Shown here: positions 37,903 to 49,991 of the stretch, in pieces | How the letters are laid out: every line of letters starts with the position of its first letter | Position numbering within the stretch: the stretch's first letter is position 1 | Origin: Alicycliphilus denitrificans K601 | Lineage (GTDB): Bacteria > Pseudomonadota > Gammaproteobacteria > Burkholderiales > Burkholderiaceae_C | Assembly: GCF_000204645.1 (NCBI RefSeq) | Contig: NC_015422.1 | Coordinates: 1,302,001 to 1,366,000, forward strand | Direction: 5' to 3' | DNA length: 64,000 nt | Notes under the pieces: model-generated | Database searches by the model: none | Seen by the model: the letters and a program-made list of their open reading frames with translations, nothing else | What the model was told of the DNA's origin: nothing | Translations under genes and position numbers: made by a program

Positions 37903-37920
37903 CGACACGAAAGCAAAAAG

Positions 37921-39003
37921 ATGACAGAACATGCACCCCTCATCATCGACGTGGCCGGCACGCAGCTGAGCGCCGACGACCGCCGCCGCCTGGCCCACCC
38001 GCTCGTGGGCGGCGTGATCCTGTTCGCGCGCAACTGGCAGGACCGCGCGCAGCTGCTCGCGCTCACGGCCGCCATCAAGGCCGTGCGCCACGACCTGCTG
38101 ATCTGCGTGGACCACGAGGGCGGGCGCGTGCAGCGCTTTCGCACCGACGGCTTCACCCACATCCCGCCCATGCGCGCTTTCGGCGAACTGTGGATGAACG
38201 ACGGCAAGGCGGGGCAGGGCAGCGGCGCGCTGCGCGCCATGGAGGCGGCCACGGCGGCGGGCTACGTGCTGGGCAGCGAGCTGCGCGCCTGCGGCGTGGA
38301 CTTTTCCTTCACGCCCGTGCTGGACCTGGATTGGGGCGAGAGCGGCGTGATCGGCGACCGCGCGTTCCACCGCGACCCGCGCGTGGTCGCCATGCTGGCG
38401 CGCGCGCTCATGCAGGGGCTGCTGCAGGCGGGCATGGCCAACTGCGGCAAGCATTTCCCGGGCCACGGCTTCGTCCGGGCCGACTCGCACACCGAGATCC
38501 CGGTGGACCGGCGCAGCCTCAAGGCCATCCTGCAGGATGACGCGGCGCCGTACCCGTGGCTGTCCACCGTGCTTACCAGCGTCATGCCGGCGCACGTCAT
38601 CTATCCCAAGGTGGACGGCCGCCCCGCGGGCTTCTCGGCCAGGTGGCTGCAGGACATATTGCGCGGCCGGCTGCGCTTCGACGGCGCCATCTTCAGCGAT
38701 GACCTGAGCATGGAGGGCGCGCGGCGCATCGATGGCCAGGTGGTCGGCTACACCGACGCGGGCGTGGCCGCGCTCAATGCCGGCTGCGACCTGGTGCTGC
38801 TGTGCAACCAGAGCCTGGGCGACGGCCAGGCCGTGGACGAACTCATAGCCGGCCTGGCCGACGCCCAGGCCGCGGGCCGCTGGCAGGCCAGCAGGGCCAG
38901 CGAGGCGCGCCGCCAGGCGCTGCTGCCCGAGACCCTGCCGCAGCCCTGGGACGACCTCATGGTGCAGCCGGCCTACATGCACGCGCTGGACCTGCTGCCA
39001 TGA
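37921..39003 (+). CDS. nagZ: beta-N-acetylhexosaminidase NagZ
   Basis: A 360-residue cytoplasmic glycoside hydrolase family 3 enzyme that removes N-acetylglucosamine from anhydromuropeptides in peptidoglycan recycling. KHFPGHGFVRADSHTEIP is the family signature with the mobile His loop, and the nucleophile Asp is in AIFSDDLSMEGA. It overlaps the phosphofructokinase gene by an ATGA. Confidence 0.96.
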   Translation: MTEHAPLIIDVAGTQLSADDRRRLAHPLVGGVILFARNWQDRAQLLALTAAIKAVRHDLLICVDHEGGRVQRFRTDGFTHIPPMRAFGELWMNDGKAGQGSGALRAMEAATAAGYVLGSELRACGVDFSFTPVLDLDWGESGVIGDRAFHRDPRVVAMLARALMQGLLQAGMANCGKHFPGHGFVRADSHTEIPVDRRSLKAILQDDAAPYPWLSTVLTSVMPAHVIYPKVDGRPAGFSARWLQDILRGRLRFDGAIFSDDLSMEGARRIDGQVVGYTDAGVAALNAGCDLVLLCNQSLGDGQAVDELIAGLADAQAAGRWQASRASEARRQALLPETLPQPWDDLMVQPAYMHALDLLP

Positions 39004-40067
39004 ACATGCGCATCGGCGTGCTCACGGGCGGGGGCGATTGCCCCGGCCTGAACGCGGTGATCCGCGCCGTCACCAAGTCGCTGATCCAGCATGGCCACGG
39101 CAAGGGGGTCGAGGTGCTGGGCATCCTGGACGGCTTCGAGGGCCTGATGGGCGACACGCCGCGCGCCCGGCCGCTGGTGTGGGACCGGGTCTCGGGCATC
39201 CTGCACATGGGCGGCACCATCCTGGGCACGAGCAACAGCGCCAACCCCCTGAAGGACGAGGCCACGCTGGAGCAGGTGCGGCGCAACGTGCGCGCCCTGG
39301 GCCTGGACGTGGTCGTGGCCATAGGCGGCGACGGCACCATGAGCCTGGCGCACGGCCTGCAGAAAATCGGCCTGGCCTGCGTGGGCGTGCCCAAGACCAT
39401 AGACAACGACATCGCGCTGTGCGAGCGCAGCTTCGGCTTCGACACGGCCGTGGCCACGGCCACCGACGCGCTGCGCCGGGTGGAGAGCACGGCCAACAGC
39501 CATCACCGCGTGATGATCGTCGAGACCATGGGCCGCCACGCGGGCTGGCTGGCGCTGGAGAGCGGCATCGCAGGCGCGGCCGACGTGATCCTGCTGCCCG
39601 AGATCGACTACGACCTGCAGGCCATCATCGACCGCTGCCGCGAGCGCGAGCAGCGCCAGCGCTACACCATCATCTGCATAGGCGAGGGCGCCAAGCCGCG
39701 CGGCGGCGAGATCACCGTGCGCGAGCGCGTGGCCGGCAGCCCCGACCCGGTGCGCCTAGGTGGCGTGGGCCACGTGCTGCGCCAGCAGCTGCAGCCGCAC
39801 CTCAAGAGCGAGGTGCGCACCACCGTGCTGGGCTACGTGCAGCGCGGCGGCGACCCCACGCCGTTCGACCGCGTGCTGGCCACGCGCTTCGGCCATCATG
39901 CGGCGCAACTGGTGATCGCCGGCCAGCTGGACCGCATGGTCACGCTGCAGGACGGGCGCATCGGCAGCGTGGAGATCGCCCGGGTGGCGAACACCCAGCG
40001 CAAGGTGCCGCCGAACCACGACCTGATCACCATGGCACGCGACATCGGCGTGTGCCTGGGTGATTGA
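39000..40067 (+). CDS. pfkA: 6-phosphofructokinase (family PFKA)
   Basis: A 355-residue phosphofructokinase with GGGDCPGLNAVIRA, GGDGTMSLA, PKTIDNDI (substrate/catalytic Asp) and MGRHAGWLAL. In the donor-site positions it combines Gly in GGDGT (typical of ATP enzymes) with Lys in PKTIDND (typical of pyrophosphate enzymes). This mixed pattern occurs in some ATP-dependent group III enzymes, so I call the donor undecided but lean to ATP. The start overlaps the nagZ stop, and the gene converges on livF. Many Comamonadaceae rely on the Entner-Doudoroff route, so its metabolic role is of interest. Confidence 0.9.
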   Translation: MNMRIGVLTGGGDCPGLNAVIRAVTKSLIQHGHGKGVEVLGILDGFEGLMGDTPRARPLVWDRVSGILHMGGTILGTSNSANPLKDEATLEQVRRNVRALGLDVVVAIGGDGTMSLAHGLQKIGLACVGVPKTIDNDIALCERSFGFDTAVATATDALRRVESTANSHHRVMIVETMGRHAGWLALESGIAGAADVILLPEIDYDLQAIIDRCREREQRQRYTIICIGEGAKPRGGEITVRERVAGSPDPVRLGGVGHVLRQQLQPHLKSEVRTTVLGYVQRGGDPTPFDRVLATRFGHHAAQLVIAGQLDRMVTLQDGRIGSVEIARVANTQRKVPPNHDLITMARDIGVCLGD

Positions 40068-40082
40068 TCTGCTTCAGATTTG

Positions 40083-40120
40083 AGAGCTGGAAGCGCTTTG
40101 CTGTAAAGGGTTTTTCCGGG
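40083..40120 (-). repeat. degenerate palindromic element, copy J
   Basis: A weak reverse match (GAGCTGGAAGCGCTTT gctgt AAAGGG) in the gap between the convergent pfkA and livF genes. Only the core arm AAGCGCTTT/AAAG is clear. Confidence 0.4.
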
Positions 40121-40147
40121 TTTTCATGCCCAGCCCAACCTCCAGCA

Positions 40148-40861
40148 TCAGGCGCCCAGGTAGGCCTTGCGCACGTCGGCGTTGGTCAGCAGGTTGGCGC
40201 CCGTGTCCTCCAGCACCAGGCGGCCCGTCTCCAGCACGTAGCCCCGGTCGGCGATGGACAGGGCGCGGTTCGCGTTCTGCTCCACCAGGAACACCGTCAC
40301 GCCCTGCGCGCGTATCTCCTGGATGATCTCGAAGATCTGCGCAATGATGAGCGGCGCCAGGCCCAACGTGGGCTCGTCGAGCAGCAGCAGGCGCGGCTTG
40401 CTCATGAGCGCGCGGCCTATGGCCAGCATCTGCTGCTCGCCGCCGCTCATGGTGCCGGCGCGCTGGCTCGCGCGGTCCTTCAGGCGCGGGAAGAGCCTGA
40501 ACACATGCTCCATGCCTTCGGCGATCGCGTCCTTGGACTGGAAGAAGCCGCCCATCTGCAGGTTCTCCACCACCGTGAGGGCCGGGAAGATGCGCCGTCC
40601 CTCGGGCGAGATGGCGATGCCCTTGCGCATGATGAGGTGCGAGGGCGTGTTGGTGATGTCCTCGCCCTCGAACAGCACCTGGCCACCGCTGGCGCGCGGG
40701 TTGCCGCACAGCGTCATCAGGAGCGAAGTCTTGCCCGCGCCGTTGGAGCCGATGAGCGAGACGATCTCCCCCTTGTTGACGTGCAGGCTGACGTTGTTGA
40801 CGGCGCAGATCGCGCCGTAATGGGTGCTGATGCCTTTGAATTCCAGCATGGCTTGCATCAT
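40148..40861 (-). CDS. livF: branched-chain amino acid ABC transporter ATPase LivF
   Basis: A 237-residue ATPase. Walker A is GSNGAGKTS, the ABC signature MSGGEQQM and Walker B LLLLDEPTLGLAP. The LivF C-terminal pattern VFLVEQNANRALSIADRGYVLETG is present. The start was set at the ATG overlapping the livG stop; ATGs at 40858 and 40849 are alternatives. It is the last gene of the livK-H-M-G-F operon. Confidence 0.95.
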   Translation of the reverse strand: MMQAMLEFKGISTHYGAICAVNNVSLHVNKGEIVSLIGSNGAGKTSLLMTLCGNPRASGGQVLFEGEDITNTPSHLIMRKGIAISPEGRRIFPALTVVENLQMGGFFQSKDAIAEGMEHVFRLFPRLKDRASQRAGTMSGGEQQMLAIGRALMSKPRLLLLDEPTLGLAPLIIAQIFEIIQEIRAQGVTVFLVEQNANRALSIADRGYVLETGRLVLEDTGANLLTNADVRKAYLGA

Positions 40862-41630
40862 TCTTCTCCCAGATAGGCCTTGATCACGCGCTCGTCCTTC
40901 TGGATGGCGTCGGGCGTGCCCAGGGCGATCGGGCGGCCGTATTCCATCACCAGGATGCGCTCGGACACGCCCATCACCAGGCTCATGTCGTGCTCGATGA
41001 GCAGCACCGCCACGCCGTACTCCTGGCGCAGCTTCTCGATCAGGCCCTGCAGATCCTTCTTCTCCTGCGGATTCAGACCCGCGGCGGGCTCGTCGAGCAT
41101 GAGCACGCGCGGCTTGGTCACCATGCAGCGCGCGATCTCCAGGCGCCGCTGGTGGCCGTAGGCGAGGTTGCCGGCCTCGCGGTTCACGAACTCGCGCAGG
41201 CCCATGTAGTCCAGCCAGTGCAGGGCGTTTTCCAGGGCCTTCTGCTCGCTCTCGCGGTAGCTGCGGGTCTTGAACAGGCCCGAGAGCAGGTTGGTCGAGA
41301 GGTGGCGGTGCTGCGCGACCAGCAGGTTCTCCAGCACCGTCATGTGCTTGAACAGGCGCACGTTCTGGAAGGTGCGCACCAGGCCGTTCAGCGCCACGCT
41401 GTGGCTGCCCTGGCCGGCGATGTCCTGCCCCTGCAGGCGGATGTTGCCCGTGGTGGGGCGGTAGAAGCCGCTGATGCAATTGAACACCGTCGTCTTGCCC
41501 GCGCCGTTGGGGCCGATGATGGCGAAGATCTCGCGTTCCTTGACGTCGAAGGCGATGCCGTCGACGGCCAGCAGGCCGCCGAAGCGCATGCTCAGGCCAT
41601 CGACGTGTAAAAAGCTGTTGCCGGCTGCCA

Positions 41631-41631
<1 letters not shown>
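40858..41631 (-). CDS. livG: branched-chain amino acid ABC transporter ATPase LivG
   Basis: A 257-residue ATPase. Walker A is GPNGAGKTT. The family's degenerate signature AYGHQRRLEIAR replaces the usual LSGGQ, and Walker B is VLMLDEPAAGLNP. The conserved RTFQNVRLF segment identifies the LivG side. It overlaps livM and livF by a few bases on either side. Confidence 0.95.
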
Positions 41632-42889
<1,258 letters not shown>

Positions 42890-42890
<1 letters not shown>

Positions 42891-43816
42891 CAGACTTTCT
42901 CCACTTCAGGTTTGCCCAGGAGGCCCGTGGGGCGGAACAGCAGGATCAGCACCAGCAGGCCGAAGGCCACGATGTCCTTGTATTCCGACGAGATGTAGGC
43001 GGCCGCGAAGGTCTCGGCCACGCCCAGCAGCACGCCGCCCAGCATGGCGCCGGGGATGGAGCCGATGCCGCCGAGCACGGCCGCCGTGAACGCCTTGACG
43101 CCCACGATGAAGCCGATGAAGGGGTTGAGCTTGCCCACGGCGAGCGCGATCAGCACGCCGCCCACGGCAGCCAGCACCGCGCCCAGGATGAAGGTGAACG
43201 AGATCACGCGGTTCACGTCGATCCCGAGCAGCCCGGCCATGTGCATGTCCTGCGAGCAGGCGCGCGAGGCCCGGCCCATGCGGGAATGCCGGATGTAGAG
43301 CGTGAGGGCGATCATCAGCACTACGGTGACGACGATGATGAGCACGCGGGTGTAGGGCACGAAGACCTCGAAGCCGCTTTCGTCACCGAAGCGCAGCGCG
43401 CCCGGCAGCAGTGAGGGCACGGCCATGTCGCGCGCGCCCTGGCCCAGGGCCACCCAGTTCTGCAGGAAGATGGACATGCCGATGGCCGAGATCAGCGCCA
43501 CCAGGCGCGGCCCGTTGCGCAGCGGCTTGTAGGCCACCTGCTCGACCACGAAGCCGTACACGCCCGTGACGAGGACGGCGACCAGCAGCATGAGGGCGAT
43601 GATGACGGCAACCGGCAGGCCGCTCTGCGTGCCGATCGCGGCCAGGGTGACCAGGCCCGCGTAGGCGCCGATCATGTAGATTTCGCCGTGCGCGAAGTTG
43701 ATCATGCCGATGATGCCGTACACCATGGTGTAGCCGATGGCAATCAGGGCGTAGATCGCTCCGAGCGACAGGCCGTTGAAGAGCTGCTGAAGCAGCTGCG
43801 GCAGGAATTCAGACAT
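42890..43816 (-). CDS. livH: branched-chain amino acid ABC transporter permease LivH
   Basis: A 308-residue permease with about eight helices. [34 protein letters not shown] is the LivH N-terminal core (given here as overlapping segments of the first 60 residues), and the coupling loop reads [20 protein letters not shown]. The start at 43816 gives [15 protein letters not shown]. It is separated from livK by 120 bp containing a terminator-like hairpin. Confidence 0.95.
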
Positions 43817-43873
43817 CCTGGGCCTCTCGATAAAGAGATGGGGAACAAATGGGCGGCCATGCCCGAGGGGCAC

Positions 43874-43920
43874 GACAAAACCCCGACGGCCCCGCCTCCT
43901 GGCGGAGAGGGCGTCGGGGT
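43874..43920 (-). terminator. hairpin between livK and livH
   Basis: Read leftward, ACCCCGACG pairs with CGTCGGGGT (9 bp) around a 23-nt GC-rich loop and is followed by TTTTGTC. It lies just after livK and probably ends most transcripts there or protects the livK 3' end, which gives more receptor than permease. Confidence 0.75.
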
Positions 43921-43936
43921 GAAGAGCGCAGGCGGC

Positions 43937-45055
43937 TTACTTGGCGACGGACTTGCTGCCGTCCTTGTGCCACTCGAAGATCTGGAAGTCGAAGGACTTC
44001 AGGTCGCCGTTCTTGTTCCAGCCGATGGCGCCCAGGGGCGTCTCGAAGGTGGTCTTGTGCATATGGTCGGCCACCTTGGTGGGGTTGTCGCCCACGGCCT
44101 TGATGCTGTCGATGATGACCTGCGCGGCAGCATAGGCGGTCATCTGGAAGGCGCCGCCGGCGTCGCGCTTCTTGTCCTTGAAGGCCTTCACGATGGCGGC
44201 GTTCTTGGGGTTGGTCGAGAAGTCGGCCGGCAGGGTCAGCAGCATGCCTTCGACGGCGGGGCCGGCGATGGCGTTCACCTCGGGGTTGCCCACGCCCTCG
44301 GGGCCCATCATCTTTACCTTCAGGCCCTGCTCGCCCGCCTGGCGCAGCAGCAGGCCCATTTCGGGGTGGTAGCCGCCGTAGTAGACGAAATCGACGCCCG
44401 CGCTCTTGAGCTTGGTGATGACGGCGGAGTAGTCGCTGTCTCCGGCGTTGATGCCCTCGAACAGCGCCACGTTGATGCCGGCCTTCTTCAGGTCGTCGCG
44501 CACCGAGGCGGCAATGCCCTGGCCGTAGGACTGCTTGTCGTGCAGCACGGCGACCTTCTTGGGCTTGACCTTCTCGATGATGAACTTGGCGGCAGCGGGG
44601 CCCTGCTGGTCGTCGCGGCCGATGGTGCGGAAGATGAAGTGGTAGTTCTTGCCCTCGGTCAGCGCGGGCGAGGTGGCCGAGGGAGTCACGACGACCACGC
44701 CCTCGTTGTTATAGATGGGGGCGGCGGCAATCGCCGCGCCCGAGCATACGGGACCGACCACATAGTGGATCTTGTCGTTGACCACGCGGTTGGCGGCGAC
44801 GGGGCCTTGCTTGGGCTCGCAGGCGTCGTCCACGACGACCAGTTCGATCTTCTTGCCGTTGATGCCGCCGGCGGCGTTGGCCTGCTCCACGGCCGTGTTC
44901 ACGCCTTCCTTGACCATGTCACCGTACTGGGTGACGGGCCCGGTGGCCGGGACGACCATGGCGATCTTGACCTGCGCATGCGCGGTGGACAACAAAGCCG
45001 CGCTGGCCAGGCCCAGTGCAGCGACGACGGTGTGCATGCGGAACGGAATGCTCAT
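43937..45055 (-). CDS. livK: branched-chain amino acid ABC transporter substrate-binding protein
   Basis: A 372-residue periplasmic binding protein with a signal peptide (1-27, ending AHA). QVKIAMVVPATGPVTQYGDMVKEGVN and VCSGAAIAAAPIYNNEGV follow the Leu/Ile/Val-binding fold. The Cys pair (DDACEPKQG and VGPVCSG) probably forms the family disulphide. Specificity may be wider than branched-chain amino acids. GGAG precedes the ATG. It heads the liv operon. Confidence 0.95.
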   Translation of the reverse strand: MSIPFRMHTVVAALGLASAALLSTAHAQVKIAMVVPATGPVTQYGDMVKEGVNTAVEQANAAGGINGKKIELVVVDDACEPKQGPVAANRVVNDKIHYVVGPVCSGAAIAAAPIYNNEGVVVVTPSATSPALTEGKNYHFIFRTIGRDDQQGPAAAKFIIEKVKPKKVAVLHDKQSYGQGIAASVRDDLKKAGINVALFEGINAGDSDYSAVITKLKSAGVDFVYYGGYHPEMGLLLRQAGEQGLKVKMMGPEGVGNPEVNAIAGPAVEGMLLTLPADFSTNPKNAAIVKAFKDKKRDAGGAFQMTAYAAAQVIIDSIKAVGDNPTKVADHMHKTTFETPLGAIGWNKNGDLKSFDFQIFEWHKDGSKSVAK

Positions 45056-45247
45056 AAAACGATCTCCAACTTTTGGTGAAGCGGTCTGAAAAATCATCAG
45101 GCCCCGGTGGGGGCCTGCGATCAAGACCGCCATGGTTAACCGCGCGCATCGTATTGGCAACAGGGTAAGCAAGGCTGGCACTGTCGCCAATTTTTTGCTA
45201 CGGCAGGCAAGTGATTGATATTGATCAATTTTCCTGGGATTGCCCTT

Positions 45248-45906
45248 TCAAGGAAAGCTGGCCGCCTTCGGGGCCGGTGCCGATTCTGCCGCACCTGCGG
45301 CGGGGGTGGCTTCGGAATGCAGCTTGGAGGGCGGCACCGGCATGCCGGCGCGCCAGCGGCGCACGACGCGCTGGAAGATCAGCGCATTGGGGATCTGCAG
45401 CAGCGTGCCGGGCTCGGGCGCCGTGGCGTCTTCCAGCGTGGTGTACAGCAGGTTGATGTCCAGCACGCGGCCCAGGGCGCCGGGCTTCTCCGCCGTGTCC
45501 AGCAGCTCAATGTGGTCGCCCACGCGAAACGGCCCCACGGTGAGGATCAGGAAGGCGCAGAACAGGTTGGACAGCACGCTCCATGCGGCGAAGAAGGCCA
45601 CGGCGCCCACGGTGGCGAAGCCGGTGAAGGCCGTCCACAGCACGGCCGCCGACACGCCCAGGCGCTCCAGCGCCAGCAGGGCGGCGCCGCCGAGGATGAG
45701 CCAGCGCACCACGGCATTGACGGGCGTCAGCAGCTCGTGCGGGAACTGGTAGTGGTCGCTGGCCCGCCGGATGAGGCGCCGCACGATGTAGTGCAGCAGC
45801 AGCGCCGCCAGCACGATGAGCGCGATCTGCATGCCCGGCACGATCACGTCGAGCCAGTCGTGCGCCCAGGGAGGAAGAATGGTCTTCAGGCGTTCCAGCA
45901 TGGGGC

Positions 45907-45910
<4 letters not shown>
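45248..45910 (-). CDS. MscS-family mechanosensitive channel, short form
   Basis: A 220-residue protein with three membrane helices (about residues 24-44, 66-86 and 90-125). The third includes [19 protein letters not shown], matching the MscS pore helix, followed by the beta domain start [11 protein letters not shown]. It lacks the C-terminal alpha/beta vestibule of E. coli MscS (286 residues) and ends in a low-complexity Ala/Pro tail. Its start overlaps the lysS stop (ATGA). Confidence 0.88.
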
Positions 45911-47454
<1,544 letters not shown>

Positions 47455-47493
47455 GGTGCCGTCTAGTGGGGCCGGAAGGGCAAACCCGTAATT

Positions 47494-48120
47494 TTAGGGT
47501 TTTGGCGAATGCCGGGGGGCGCCGGGCCGGCCCAGCACGGCCAGGATGGTCCAGGCGATGATGCGCAGGTCCAGCCACAGGCTGCGGGTGCGCACGTACC
47601 GCTGGGCATACAGCAGCTTGGCGGGCAGGATCTGTTCGACGTAGGTGCGCTCCGGGTCCGCGCTGCGCGCGAGCAGGCTGCTTTCGTCCCGGAAGGCGAT
47701 GGAGGCCAGGTCGGTGATGCCGGGGCGCACGCCCAGGACCGTCTCGCGCACGTCGGACGGATACAGCGCCACGTAGCGCGGCACCTCGGGGCGCGGCCCG
47801 ACCACGCTCATGTCGCCGCGCAGCACGTTGAGGAGCTGCGGCAGCTCGTCCACCTTGGCGCGGCGCAGCCAGGCGCCCGCGCGGGTGATGCGCGCGTCGG
47901 CCCCCACCGTGATCTGCGGGCCAGCGGCCTCGGCATCCAAGCGCATGGTGCGGAACTTGTAGATGTGGAACGGCCGGCCGCCGCGCCCCACGCGCTGCTG
48001 GCGAAAGAGCGCCGGCCCGGGCGAGTCGAGCCGCACCCACAGCGCCACGGCCAGCAGCAGCGGGCACAGCAGCAGCAGGGCCAGCGCCGCGAAGACGATG
48101 TCGAACAGGCGCTTGCCCAT
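47494..48120 (-). CDS. phosphoglycosyl transferase (PglC/WbaP-type initiating sugar transferase)
   Basis: A 208-residue protein of the small (PglC-like) phosphoglycosyl transferase group, with a single re-entrant membrane helix (FDIVFAALALLLLCPLLLAV) and the catalytic domain (FHIYKFRTMR, RAKVDELPQLLNVLRGDMSVVGPRPE, GVRPGITDLASI). It moves a sugar phosphate onto undecaprenyl phosphate and so starts a glycan. Small members often use UDP-diacetylbacillosamine or similar, which fits the PglE- and PglF-like genes here. It is the last gene of the cluster before lysS. Confidence 0.92.
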   Translation of the reverse strand: MGKRLFDIVFAALALLLLCPLLLAVALWVRLDSPGPALFRQQRVGRGGRPFHIYKFRTMRLDAEAAGPQITVGADARITRAGAWLRRAKVDELPQLLNVLRGDMSVVGPRPEVPRYVALYPSDVRETVLGVRPGITDLASIAFRDESSLLARSADPERTYVEQILPAKLLYAQRYVRTRSLWLDLRIIAWTILAVLGRPGAPRHSPKP

Positions 48121-48126
48121 GTGCGC

Positions 48127-49299
48127 TCAGCCCAGCAGCGCGTGCAGTGCGGCGATCACGCGGTCCTGCTCGGCGTCGTGCATGGCCGTGAACAGCGGCA
48201 GGCTGAGCATGGCCCGATAGGCCGTGTCGGCATGCGGGAACTGTTCGGGCGCAAGGCGGTAGCGGTCGCGCCAATAGGGGTGGCGGTGCAACGGCACATA
48301 GTGCACGCTGGTGCCTATGCCGCGCTCCGACAGCGCCTGGATGAGCTCGTCGCGCGACAGGCGGGCACCGGCCGCCAGGCGCACCACGTACAGGTGCCAG
48401 GCATGCACGTCGCCCGCCGGGGCGTCGGCCGGCAGCACCAGGGGCAGGCCCGCCAATGCGGCGTGGTAGCGCCTTGCCAGGTGCTGGCGCCGCTCCAGGA
48501 AGCGAGGCAGGCGCTGCAGCTGCACCAGGCCCAGGGCGGCGGCGATGTCGGTCAGGTTGTACTTGAAGCCCGGGGCCACCACCTCGTAGTACCAGGCGGG
48601 GGTTTTTGACGTGAAGCGGTCGAAGGCGTCGCGGCTCATGCCGTGCAGGCGCATCACGCGCATGCGCTCGGCCAGGCGCGGGTCGCGCGTGACGGCCATG
48701 CCGCCCTCGCCGGTGGTGATGGTCTTGTTGGCGTAGAAGCTGAACACCGTCGCGTCGGAGGCGAGCCGCCCCACCAGCGCGCCCTGCCAGGTCGTGGGCA
48801 GGGCATGGGCGGCGTCCTCCACCACCTTCAGGCCGTGTTCGCGCGCGATGGACAGGATGGCATCCATGCGGCAGGCCAGGCCGCCGTAGTGCACGGGCAT
48901 GATGGCCTTTGTGCGCGGGGTGATGGCGGCGCGGATGGCCTCGGGGTCGATGTTCAGCGTCACAGGGTCCACGTCCACCAGCACGGGGTCTGCGCCGAGG
49001 TAGCGCACCACCTCCACGGTGGCGGTGAAGGTCAGCGTGGGCGCGATCACCTCGTCGCCAGGGCCTATGCCCAGCGCTTCGAGCGCCAGGTGCAGCCCGG
49101 CTGTGGCCGAGTTGACGGCGATGGACTGCAGCCCGTCGCCGCCGAGGTAGGCGGTGAAGGCCTCCTCGAAGGCGCGGGCCTTGGGGCCGGTGGTCACCCA
49201 GCCGGAGCGCAGGGCATCGGTGACGGCGGCGATCTCGGCGTCGCCGATGTCGGGGCGCGCGAAGGGCAGGAAGGGCGGGGTGGCGTCAGGCATGGTCAT
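48127..49299 (-). CDS. DegT/DnrJ/EryC1-family sugar aminotransferase (PglE-like)
   Basis: A 390-residue PLP enzyme. The Schiff-base lysine is in [13 protein letters not shown], and [27 protein letters not shown] and EDAAHALPT segments are conserved. Such enzymes aminate 4-keto-6-deoxy sugars. The neighbour PglF-like 4,6-dehydratase supplies UDP-4-keto-6-deoxy-GlcNAc, so UDP-4-amino-4,6-dideoxy-GlcNAc is the inferred product. It overlaps the methyltransferase gene by an ATGA. Confidence 0.9.
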   Translation of the reverse strand: MTMPDATPPFLPFARPDIGDAEIAAVTDALRSGWVTTGPKARAFEEAFTAYLGGDGLQSIAVNSATAGLHLALEALGIGPGDEVIAPTLTFTATVEVVRYLGADPVLVDVDPVTLNIDPEAIRAAITPRTKAIMPVHYGGLACRMDAILSIAREHGLKVVEDAAHALPTTWQGALVGRLASDATVFSFYANKTITTGEGGMAVTRDPRLAERMRVMRLHGMSRDAFDRFTSKTPAWYYEVVAPGFKYNLTDIAAALGLVQLQRLPRFLERRQHLARRYHAALAGLPLVLPADAPAGDVHAWHLYVVRLAAGARLSRDELIQALSERGIGTSVHYVPLHRHPYWRDRYRLAPEQFPHADTAYRAMLSLPLFTAMHDAEQDRVIAALHALLG

Positions 49300-49991
49300 G
49301 TCGGTTTGACCGCCCAGGTCAGGCGGTGGGTGCGCAGCGCGGGCAGCAGCGCTGCCGCGGTGATCAGTGCCGCCGGCAGCCGCCGCGCGAGCGGCGGCGC
49401 CAGCGTGAGTTTGTGCGAATGCAGCCGGGCGCCGGGGAACAGCGCCCGCAGCTCGGCCAGCGGCAGCCCGCGCACGTCGTGATTGTGCGGGTTGTCGATG
49501 ACGAAGTCATAGACCAGAACGCCGCCGCCCGGCATCACCCAGCGCCACAGCTGGCGTGCGAACTGCTGGCGGTAGTCAGCGTCGAGCAGCGAGCTGAACA
49601 CGGTGAAGGCCAGCACGGCCTGCTGGCTGGCGTCGGGTATGGCGGCGGCGCAGGCATCGCCCTGCAGGATGCGCACGCCCTCGGGCAGCAGGGTGCGCGC
49701 GGCGTCCGCGCGGTCCGGCAGCAGCTCGATGCCCGTGAGCTGCCGCGGCGTGGCGCCCAGGCGCAGCAGGTCGAGCAGGTTGCCGCCGCTGCCGCAGCCC
49801 ACTTCGAGCAGGGGGCGGCCAGCGAGGCCGCTCCAGCCATGCGCGCGCCAGATCCGGGCCATGGCGCGCAGGCGCTCCTGCTGGGCCTGCAGCGCCGCTG
49901 CGTTGGCGTACAGGCTGTAGCGCAGCGCGTCGGCCTCGCTGTCGCGGCGCGCGTAGCGGGCCTGTACGGCGCGGGTCTCTGGCTGGTTCAT
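49296..49991 (-). CDS. class I SAM-dependent methyltransferase
   Basis: A 231-residue methyltransferase with motif [19 protein letters not shown] and an acidic residue ending strand 2 in [12 protein letters not shown]. Its target is unknown; within a polysaccharide cluster it may methylate a sugar of the glycan. It lies between glycosyltransferase and aminotransferase genes, with overlapping ATGA junctions at both ends. Confidence 0.85.
   Translation of the reverse strand: MNQPETRAVQARYARRDSEADALRYSLYANAAALQAQQERLRAMARIWRAHGWSGLAGRPLLEVGCGSGGNLLDLLRLGATPRQLTGIELLPDRADAARTLLPEGVRILQGDACAAAIPDASQQAVLAFTVFSSLLDADYRQQFARQLWRWVMPGGGVLVYDFVIDNPHNHDVRGLPLAELRALFPGARLHSHKLTLAPPLARRLPAALITAAALLPALRTHRLTWAVKPT

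Noticed and set aside
39300..39420. Calling the phosphofructokinase pyrophosphate-dependent from the PKTIDND motif.
   Set aside because: The other donor-site position is Gly (GGDGT), not the Asp expected for pyrophosphate enzymes, so the donor is left open.
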